DNA of 64,000 nucleotides, taken from assembly GCA_963772295.1 (NCBI GenBank), contig CAVYWO010000017.1:558001-622000 (forward strand), written 5' to 3'. Position 1 is the stretch's first letter; each line of letters starts with the position of its first letter. The translations under genes and the position numbers were made by a program. Of the stretch, positions 57,995 to 64,000 are shown one piece after another. A model generated the notes under the pieces. The model was not told where the DNA came from and made no database searches. It was given only the letters and a program-made list of their open reading frames with translations. Origin of the DNA: AP-15 sp963772295 (GTDB lineage: Bacteria > Pseudomonadota > Alphaproteobacteria > ATCC43930 > CGMCC-115725).

Positions 57995-58984
57995 ATGAGC
58001 CAGCCGCTCGATGACGATCTGTTGGAGGACTTGGCAGAGCCGGAAGGTCCCGCCCTTTCGCGCCAGGCTTTCGATGAAGCCGATCCGCTGGAGGACCTCG
58101 CCGATCCCGCCGACCCGCTCGGAGCAGATCCCGCAGATCCTCTCGATCCGTTCGATCCGCTCGATCCCTTCGAGATGGCCGACGCTGGCGATGGGGTCGA
58201 GTTCGAGGCTGCGGACGTGATGGACGAGCTGGAAGACGCCGCTGCCGAAGCGCTGGGGGCAGATGAGGCCGACGAGTTCAACTTTGGTGGGTTTCTAAAG
58301 AAGGTCGCGCCGATCGTCAGCCAAGTCGCAAAAGCCGCCCCGTTCATCCCCGGAGCGTCCGTGATCGGGACCGCGGCCGACATCGTCGGCCAGCTGGCAG
58401 CCGACGAAGCCGATGAACTCGACGCGCTCGACGCGATGATCGACGCCGCCGATGAGGCGGACTCGTTCGACGCCGCGGCGCCGGTCGTCGCCGCGCTGGC
58501 CATTAAGAAGGCGGTGCCGCATGTAGCCCGGCTGCCGCACCGTCACCGCAAACAGCTGGTCAAGGCGGCGAGCGTTGCCACCCGCCACATCGCCCGGCGG
58601 CACGGCCCGGCCGCCGTCGCCGCGCTCCCGGCCATCGTGCGCCACGCGCGGCGCGTCGCCGTGCAACGGGGGGTGCCGGCGCGTCACCTGCCGCAGCTTG
58701 TGCGTCGGACCGCAGCAAGGGTCGCGCGGTCGCCGCAGCTCGTTCGCCGTTTCGCCCGCGCGTCCGCGGCGATGCGGACGTCACCGGGCATGGCTGGCGG
58801 CATCGGCGCGCGCGGCCGCAGAATGGTACGGCGGCCTGGGATGGCACCGCGGTATCGCTCGGGAATGCGAAGGGGCCTTGGGCGCTACGGCCGCTATGCT
58901 CCCCGTGCCGGCGGCGGCGCCTGGGGTGGCCGTCGTCAGTTCACATTGCAAGGCCCGGTAGAGGTCACGATTCGCAGCATCTGA
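57995..58984 (+). CDS. Cluster protein 2: acidic-front, Arg/His-rich-back protein with C-terminal GPVE tag, 329 aa
   Basis: TAGGAGAGAACG leads to the ATG. Residues 1-90 are strongly acidic with Asp-Pro-Leu repeats (DPLEDLADPADPL, DPFDPLDPF). Residues 92-131 form a Gly/Ala-rich hydrophobic stretch (FGGFLKKVAPIVSQVAKAAP, then FIPGASVIGTAADIV). A second acidic part follows, then about 150 residues very rich in Arg and His (PHVARLPHRHRKQLVKAA, RHARRVAVQRGVPARHLPQL) and a Gly/Arg/Tyr-rich tail. It ends RRQFTLQGPVEVTIRSI. The charge split suggests a scaffold or polyanion-binding structural protein. Similar acidic-hydrophobic-basic proteins exist in cyanobacteria, without known function. Confidence 0.8.
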   Translation: MSQPLDDDLLEDLAEPEGPALSRQAFDEADPLEDLADPADPLGADPADPLDPFDPLDPFEMADAGDGVEFEAADVMDELEDAAAEALGADEADEFNFGGFLKKVAPIVSQVAKAAPFIPGASVIGTAADIVGQLAADEADELDALDAMIDAADEADSFDAAAPVVAALAIKKAVPHVARLPHRHRKQLVKAASVATRHIARRHGPAAVAALPAIVRHARRVAVQRGVPARHLPQLVRRTAARVARSPQLVRRFARASAAMRTSPGMAGGIGARGRRMVRRPGMAPRYRSGMRRGLGRYGRYAPRAGGGAWGGRRQFTLQGPVEVTIRSI

Positions 58985-59021
58985 CCGCGGGCAGCGGCGG
59001 CGCCGGGAAGGGAGCGCGGCG

Positions 59022-60311
59022 ATGGAGGCCAGGGCATTCCTGCGGGCCAAGATCCTCTCGCTCGCCGCCCGCGCCCGACGGTTGGCGCGGATTGATCATG
59101 GCTCGGTCGGCATCCGCCCGCAGGACCTGCCTTACGCTCCCTCGAGGGAGCACTTCGCGGCGGCAAACGAGCGATTGACCGCTATCGACCGCGAAGTCGC
59201 GCGTCGGCTCGGTGCCTTGCGTCGGATCTGGGAGAAGGCGCCGCTGCAACGGGTGCTGGTCGACATCGCTCTGGTCGAGCGTGAGATCGACCGCGCCCGC
59301 CGCGCCTGGGGCCTGTTCTTCGAGGTGTTCAGCCAACGCGGCAGCGTCTTTGCGCCGGTGCTGGCCGCGCACGACGTCATCGCCGCCGATTGCTACACCG
59401 CGGCGCGGACGGCGGTGCCGGGCATCCTCCGCGGCCCGCGGCTGAAGCCGCTGACCTATATGCAGCACGCGGCCTCGCCGGCGACTTGGCGAGGCGGTAT
59501 CCGCCTCAGCCGCCTGCTCGGCGAGGCCAATCCGTTCCCGCTGATCCGCATCCCGTGGGATCGCGATAATCCGTGGCAGGCCGTGTTCCTGCATGAGGTC
59601 GCGCACAACCTGCAGGCCGATCTCGGGATCTGGCAGGAGAACCGCGCCGCGGTCGTGACGCGCTTGCTCCGGGCGAGCCGAGATCCTGCGCTCACCCAGA
59701 TCTACGGGCGCTGGCACAAGGAGATCTTTGCGGATCTGGCCGCGCTGCTGCTCGGCGGGCCGGCTGCCGCTTGGGGATTGGCGATCTTTCTTGCGCATCC
59801 GCTGCCGCGCGCCGCGACCTTCCGGCCCGACGGCGTGCACCCGACCGGCGTTATTCGCGTGCTGATCCTGGCGGAGATGCTGCGCCGGATGGGGTTCGCC
59901 CGCGATAGCATGCGGCTTGGACGGGTCTGGCGGCGGCTCTATGACGTCCGCCGTCTCAACCGCCTGCCGCCGCGCCTGGTCGGCACCGCTCCCCGGCTCA
60001 TCCGCCATGTAGTCGACGAGATTGCCTTTCAAACTCGTCGCAATCTCGCGCAGCATGCGCTGGCCGATGTGATACCGTTCCGGCAGGGCGACGAGGAGGC
60101 GATCCGCGATGCGGCGCAGCGGCTGGCCGATGGGCGTCCGCCCCCGCTTGCGCTGCCGCCGCGCCATTTGGTCAGCGCCGCGAGCTATGCGCTCGCGTCC
60201 GGACGAATACGCCCGCAGATGCTCGCCGGGCCCGTCGTGGACAGCCTGACGGCTCGATATTCACCGAAATTACCGACGCTCGAGGCGGCGCAGATGGCGC
60301 TGGCGGCCTGA
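59022..60311 (+). CDS. Cluster protein 3: HExxH metalloprotease-like protein, 429 aa
   Basis: Residues 191-195 are HEVAH in WQAVFLHEVAHNLQADLGIW, and KEIFADLAALLLGGP at 233-247 provides a third acidic ligand and following Asp in the ExxxD pattern of gluzincins. The N-terminal 180 residues are helical (RVLVDIALVEREIDRARRAW) without a signal peptide. This supports a cytoplasmic zinc peptidase, or a protein with that fold, dedicated to the cluster, perhaps for maturing one of the structural proteins. No family name is assigned. Confidence 0.75.
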   Translation: MEARAFLRAKILSLAARARRLARIDHGSVGIRPQDLPYAPSREHFAAANERLTAIDREVARRLGALRRIWEKAPLQRVLVDIALVEREIDRARRAWGLFFEVFSQRGSVFAPVLAAHDVIAADCYTAARTAVPGILRGPRLKPLTYMQHAASPATWRGGIRLSRLLGEANPFPLIRIPWDRDNPWQAVFLHEVAHNLQADLGIWQENRAAVVTRLLRASRDPALTQIYGRWHKEIFADLAALLLGGPAAAWGLAIFLAHPLPRAATFRPDGVHPTGVIRVLILAEMLRRMGFARDSMRLGRVWRRLYDVRRLNRLPPRLVGTAPRLIRHVVDEIAFQTRRNLAQHALADVIPFRQGDEEAIRDAAQRLADGRPPPLALPPRHLVSAASYALASGRIRPQMLAGPVVDSLTARYSPKLPTLEAAQMALAA

Positions 60312-60335
60312 AACTCACGAAAAACGAGGTAGATC

Positions 60336-62327
60336 ATGCCCCCCTTCGCTCCGAACGGTTTCGCTTCCCGCGGTTCCGGGTTTGGCCCCGCCAGCGCCAG
60401 CCGCGGACCGAGCAGCACTGCGACGGTCAACCTCGCCGTCGACAATATGATCCGCAATCAGTTGAAGGTCAGCGATGTCCGCGACCCGAAGCAGATCGCC
60501 GAGGCACTGCTCAATTATTATCGCGACTTGCCGGTGGCGGCCGCGGTTCGGCAGGAAGCGCAGGGATTGCCGTTCCTGCAGGCGCCGCCGGCAGCTGCGC
60601 TCCCGCCGCCGCAGCCGACGTCATCCGACGCCGAGCTAAACATCGCGAAAAACGACGTCGAGAAAGCGTTAACGGACCTGTCGACCAATCCGCTCACCAA
60701 CGACATTGTCCCCGAGATGCAGGGTTGGGCGGATTCCATCCGTATGGCTGTGGAAGAGGGCAGCGCCGCGGCGCGTATGGGACTGGATCCCAGCCAGCGC
60801 GACAAGGTCATCGCGCTGCGCCGCCAACTGGGCGAATACGCCCGCATGGCGCGTTTTGTCGGGGCGCTTGCACCGGGGATGACCCAGAACTATCGGCGGC
60901 TTGGCCAAGCGCTGGATGAGGTCGCCGCCGTCATCTTGGTGATGCTTGGCGAATCTCTCGCGAGCGTCGGCTTCGCCTACGGCTACTATCTGCTGCAGAT
61001 TCCCTTTGCCGAGCTGCAACAACGACGCGATGCGGTAATCTTCGCGTTGCGCAACTTCATCGGCGGCGCGCAAGAGGCATATGGCCCCGATGCATGGCCG
61101 CGCGGCCTGCACGCCTACCGGCGGCTCTACAACTGGCTCGAAGAGCAGGGGCAGGGCGACCTGCGCACCCTGCTGATCGAGAACGAGATCGCGCGCATCA
61201 TGGACCACCTGATCGCGCGCGCCAAGAACGGTACCGCCGAGGGGCTGCGCGCTCTCGGCGTCACCGCACAGCTCGATTTGGAGCGGTTCCGCAGGCTCGT
61301 CATCATCGCGCCAGGCGCGATGCCTACGCTCACCGTGCCCGGAACTCTCGGGCATCCCAGCACCCGTCTGCCGGATTTGTCGCCGCCGCTGGTCTCCTTT
61401 CTCGAGGCGATCGAGCTGTTTTACGACGCATTCCGCCCCGCGAGCGGGCTGCGGCTGCTGCGGATTGCGCGTCCGGCCATCCTCTTTTACGGGCTCTACA
61501 ACCCGAACCTGCTCGAGCACGACGCGAGACTCCTCGAGACGGTCATGCTTCGCAACAACCTCGCAACACTGTTGGACACGCTTTACCCGGCCGCCGGGGC
61601 GGAGAGCGTGATCCCGCAAGTGTTGCTCGACATGTTATTGACAGCGCTCGATCGCGCAATCGACCTGCTCTCGCTGGGCGGAGAGTCTGGGATCGACCCC
61701 GCGACCAGAACCCGTGCGGCAGCCTATTGGCTTATCGTGGTCGCGATTATGGCGGTCCTGGATAGGCACTACAGGCTCGCGCCGCCGCCACCAACGAAAC
61801 CGAACGACCGGTTCCCGCCAGGCATCCCACCCGTACCGGGCCCCCCACCTCAATCAGGCAACCCCGTCGCTCCCGTCAGGGACGTGATACTGGCCTTCGG
61901 CGGACAGGAGCTTCTCCGGGAGCTGCCCCTTCTCGAGGGAGAGCTTACCCGCCGAAGCGGCCGGGATCCTTTATTCGGAAGGGTGATAGAACGGGTGAAA
62001 ACTCAGCTCGTAGATCCTGAGGTCGAGGCCGTACCGTGGGTAGACCAGCAGCACACGAATAGGTTGAACCACAATACAGCAAAGATCCTTGGTGAAGAGC
62101 TCCGAGTCCAGCGCGATTTAGAGCGCCGCTGGCGAGACCTGGTCCGCACGGTGGCGCCAGAGGCCGGCAACCAAGAGACCATCTTTAGATGGTTGCAGGT
62201 GATCGTCGAGTTGGCGATCGAATATGCCGGCCTGCAGCATGTATCCCGCAGTGACGAGCCGCTCGAATTGCGTGCTTTGCCGCCGCAGTACGAGCAGACT
62301 CTTGAAAGGATCCTGGGGAGGATCTGA
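60336..62327 (+). CDS. Cluster protein 4: hypothetical, 663 aa
   Basis: A Ser/Gly/Pro-rich start (MPPFAPNGFASRGSGFGPAS) and a Pro-rich linker at about 85-95 precede a largely helical protein. Hydrophobic helices (VAAVILVMLGESLASVGFAY; WLIVVAIMAVLDRHYRLA) are present, but they are isolated and could be buried rather than membrane-spanning. A second linker PPPPTKPNDRFPPGIPPVPG (about 480) separates a C-terminal helical domain. No motif recognised. The stop codon overlaps the ATG of the collagen-like gene by one base, so the two are coupled. Confidence 0.75.
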   Translation: MPPFAPNGFASRGSGFGPASASRGPSSTATVNLAVDNMIRNQLKVSDVRDPKQIAEALLNYYRDLPVAAAVRQEAQGLPFLQAPPAAALPPPQPTSSDAELNIAKNDVEKALTDLSTNPLTNDIVPEMQGWADSIRMAVEEGSAAARMGLDPSQRDKVIALRRQLGEYARMARFVGALAPGMTQNYRRLGQALDEVAAVILVMLGESLASVGFAYGYYLLQIPFAELQQRRDAVIFALRNFIGGAQEAYGPDAWPRGLHAYRRLYNWLEEQGQGDLRTLLIENEIARIMDHLIARAKNGTAEGLRALGVTAQLDLERFRRLVIIAPGAMPTLTVPGTLGHPSTRLPDLSPPLVSFLEAIELFYDAFRPASGLRLLRIARPAILFYGLYNPNLLEHDARLLETVMLRNNLATLLDTLYPAAGAESVIPQVLLDMLLTALDRAIDLLSLGGESGIDPATRTRAAAYWLIVVAIMAVLDRHYRLAPPPPTKPNDRFPPGIPPVPGPPPQSGNPVAPVRDVILAFGGQELLRELPLLEGELTRRSGRDPLFGRVIERVKTQLVDPEVEAVPWVDQQHTNRLNHNTAKILGEELRVQRDLERRWRDLVRTVAPEAGNQETIFRWLQVIVELAIEYAGLQHVSRSDEPLELRALPPQYEQTLERILGRI

Positions 62328-62752
62328 TGAGCGGACCGAGAACCACGACCACCCCACCCTTGACCCCGGAGCAGATGCGCCGGCTTCAAGAGCAGGCCGA
62401 GCTCGACACGGTAGCCGGTGTACAGGCGCTCGTGGGTCTGCTCAACGCCAATGTTATCCAGACGCTCAGTGGCCCCCAGGGGGCAACCGGCCCGCAAGGA
62501 GCGACCGGAGCCACGGGCGTCACCGGGCCGCTGGGCGCGACGGGGCCCCAGGGTGCAACCGGCCCGCAAGGTGCGACCGGCCCGCAAGGTCCGGCGGGGC
62601 CTCTCGACGGAGCCGGGAAACGAGAGGTGTTTGCCGACCTGCTTCGCTTCCGAGCCGCGGTGCTGGAAGCTCTGCCCGAGGCCCGGCGGCGCGGGTTCGA
62701 AGACGCGACGCGGTGGATTGAAGTCGGAGCCCATCACCACGCCGACAGGTAA
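62327..62752 (+). CDS. Cluster protein 5: collagen-like Gly-X-Y protein, 141 aa
   Basis: An N-terminal helical part (TPEQMRRLQEQAELDTVAGV, ALVGLLNANVIQTL) is followed by 15 uninterrupted Gly-X-Y triplets at residues 49-93 (GPQGATGPQGATGATGVTG type), then a helical C-terminal part (KREVFADLLRFRAAVLEALP) and EVGAHHHADR at the end. Such triplets form trimeric collagen helices in phage fibres, spore surface and other surface proteins. Its place between two large coupled proteins, without signal peptide, suggests a trimeric fibre or spacer of an assembly. Confidence 0.85.
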   Translation: MSGPRTTTTPPLTPEQMRRLQEQAELDTVAGVQALVGLLNANVIQTLSGPQGATGPQGATGATGVTGPLGATGPQGATGPQGATGPQGPAGPLDGAGKREVFADLLRFRAAVLEALPEARRRGFEDATRWIEVGAHHHADR

Positions 62753-62821
62753 CCGGCGATGCGGGTGGCGATCATGATCGAGCCCGGACTGCTTCCGATT
62801 TTTGACTCCAGGAGCCGATAG

Positions 62822-63931
62822 ATGGCGATCCAACAAACGGAAACGATCCAGCGGCTGTGGGACCGCTTTGTCAACGAGCAGCTTGCCGCGATCCCGCCCG
62901 AGGAGCGACGGCTCTACGAACAGCAGCTCGAGGACCGCCTTGCCGAGCTCGTCGAAAAGGGCGCCGCCGCGCCGCCGGGCGGCGACGGCTTTCTCGACCT
63001 GCTCGGTTTCGGCGGCAGGGGTCCGGTCGCCTTCGAGGAAATGGCGTATCCTTACGTCAAGCCGGATTTCGACGACAGCGTCGTCCCGAGCCAGCTGCAT
63101 GCCGCGGCCGAGCTCTATTTCATCTATCAGTACGAGCGCTCGAAGGTGTTCCAGACGGTCGACGTATTGCTGCAGCTGTTCCGGCTCGGCAAGCTTTACA
63201 TACAGCGCGGGCCCGGCGCGCGCGGCCTGTACCTGCTCGAGAAATGGCAACCCTTGCGTTACAAGCGGCGCGATCGGGAAATCGCCTATCGCCGCGCCTT
63301 CAACTACAGCACGTCGCCGCCGCCGGCGGGTGCGGTGGTCAACCGCGATTTCCACCGCCAACTGGTCGGCTTCATGGTGGCGCTGGCGCAATACTTCCGC
63401 GACCTGTTGATCGGCGAGGTCATCCGCGGCGGGCAATTGATCGAGCAGCGCCCATTTGGCAGCGTGGCGACCGTGCAGCGCATCGGGCTCGATCTGCGCC
63501 ACGCGCTCGACCGCGCCACCTACGGCAACATCTATGCGCTGGCCGTCGAGACCGGTCATTACTTACGGCAAGTGCTGACATTGCTCGACGCACCGGACAT
63601 CAAAAAGGCGTTCGATGCCAACACCAAATGGAACGTCGTCGAGATCGTCTCGCAGCGCTATCTCGGCGGCATGGCGGAGATCTCGCAGCGCGCCAAGATG
63701 GCCGAGAGCGGCCGGCGGATCCTGCAGTTCATTGCCGACCAGGATTTCAAGACCGCGATCGACCCGATCTTGTTCCAATCCGAAGTGCGGCCGATGGGCC
63801 CGCACGCGGAGGCCTGGCTCGCCGCCTACCGCATGACCCGGGAGGGGCGCGGATTTCCCGGGGTGACGCCGGCGTTGCGCCGTGTGCTCGGCGCGGACGG
63901 CGCCTATGCCAGGGAGATGGAGCTGGCGTGA
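62822..63931 (+). CDS. Cluster protein 6: hypothetical, 369 aa
   Basis: AGGAGCCGATAG precedes the ATG. The protein starts with a coiled-coil-like helix (IQRLWDRFVNEQLAAIPPEE), then a Gly-rich loop with GFLDLLGFGGRGPVAFEEMA, then long helices (LHAAAELYFIYQYERSKVFQ; FHRQLVGFMVALAQYFRDLL). No catalytic motif. The following gene starts about 20 bases later. Not recognised; kept as a structural candidate of the cluster. Confidence 0.75.
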   Translation: MAIQQTETIQRLWDRFVNEQLAAIPPEERRLYEQQLEDRLAELVEKGAAAPPGGDGFLDLLGFGGRGPVAFEEMAYPYVKPDFDDSVVPSQLHAAAELYFIYQYERSKVFQTVDVLLQLFRLGKLYIQRGPGARGLYLLEKWQPLRYKRRDREIAYRRAFNYSTSPPPAGAVVNRDFHRQLVGFMVALAQYFRDLLIGEVIRGGQLIEQRPFGSVATVQRIGLDLRHALDRATYGNIYALAVETGHYLRQVLTLLDAPDIKKAFDANTKWNVVEIVSQRYLGGMAEISQRAKMAESGRRILQFIADQDFKTAIDPILFQSEVRPMGPHAEAWLAAYRMTREGRGFPGVTPALRRVLGADGAYAREMELA

Positions 63932-63952
63932 CGGACGAGGAGGCAAGAGCGC

Positions 63953-64000
63953 ATGCACAGCCCGCCGTTCCCCGACCTCTCCGTCCAGCTGACCCGGCGA
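63953..64000 (+). CDS. Cluster protein 7: start of a further gene (cut by window edge)
   Basis: GAGGAGG lies nine bases before an ATG at 63953, which begins MHSPPFPDLSVQLTRR and is open to the end of the window. The cluster therefore continues to the right. An alternative GTG at 63928 overlaps the previous stop in another frame but has no ribosome site. Confidence 0.5.
   Translation, partial: MHSPPFPDLSVQLTRR

Noticed and set aside
62470..62610. Short regularly repeated DNA units, CRISPR-like at first sight
   Set aside because: The period is 9-18 bases in frame and encodes Gly-X-Y triplets; there are no spacers and no cas genes. No CRISPR array is present in the window.

Overview
The window is GC-rich, densely coded DNA of an alphaproteobacterial type. 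The gene families (MmgE/PrpD, isoquinoline-oxidoreductase-like molybdoenzyme, DUF29, DUF924, GFA, N-formylglutamate amidohydrolase), the IS110 element and the dispersed repeats fit Rhodospirillales or Hyphomicrobiales. I cannot name a genus from the sequence alone.

Region 1 (1-21.8 kb) is mostly ordinary chromosome. It carries the 5' part of a SAM-cyclase-ATPase gene (minus strand), a glutathione transferase, glutamine-dependent NAD synthetase, an SDR, alaS followed by an MFS carrier, a broken AbiEii-type nucleotidyltransferase beside its small partner, MmgE/PrpD, a DUF29 protein, a frameshifted papain-like protein, enoyl-CoA hydratase, an NlpC/P60-like protein, and a mug-like glycosylase-AstE-like-ArgE group. 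It continues with N-formylglutamate amidohydrolase, a PPOX protein, dispersed repeats and a MazEF-type toxin-antitoxin pair next to a dioxygenase remnant.

Region 2 (21.9-45.5 kb) is an array of five large paralogous genes, each encoding SAM domain, class III nucleotide cyclase, STAND-type ATPase and TPR-like helices, called copies A to E here. A molybdenum hydroxylase gene pair (2Fe-2S subunit and molybdopterin subunit) lies between A and B. Every one of the five copies carries a different visible lesion: A lost 80 codons in frame, B and C are interrupted by the same IS110-type element at exactly the same codon, D has a frameshift near its start and a replaced 3' end, and E has a frameshift near its 3' end. 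The two IS copies are almost identical except that copy 2 has had one segment moved and others inverted.

Region 3 (45.6-47.6 kb) holds a thioesterase, a DOPA-dioxygenase-like protein, a GFA protein and a DUF924 protein. Region 4 (about 47.58-55.85 kb) is a decayed integrative element. A 19-bp direct repeat with a 7-5-7 inverted-arm structure marks both ends, the left one inside the last codons of the DUF924 gene. The integrase has lost the segment with its catalytic tyrosine, and remnants of an ATPase and a ParB-like gene remain beside small phage-type genes.

Region 5 (57.1-64 kb) is the most novel part: a colinear run of at least seven genes that I do not recognise as a described system. 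It encodes two proteins that share a C-terminal GPVE-type tag, one of them with an acidic front and an Arg/His-rich back; an HExxH metalloprotease-like protein; a 663-residue protein; a collagen-like Gly-X-Y protein; a 369-residue protein; and the start of a further gene. None shows an obvious signal peptide. The set looks like the parts of one particle or assembly, but that is inference.
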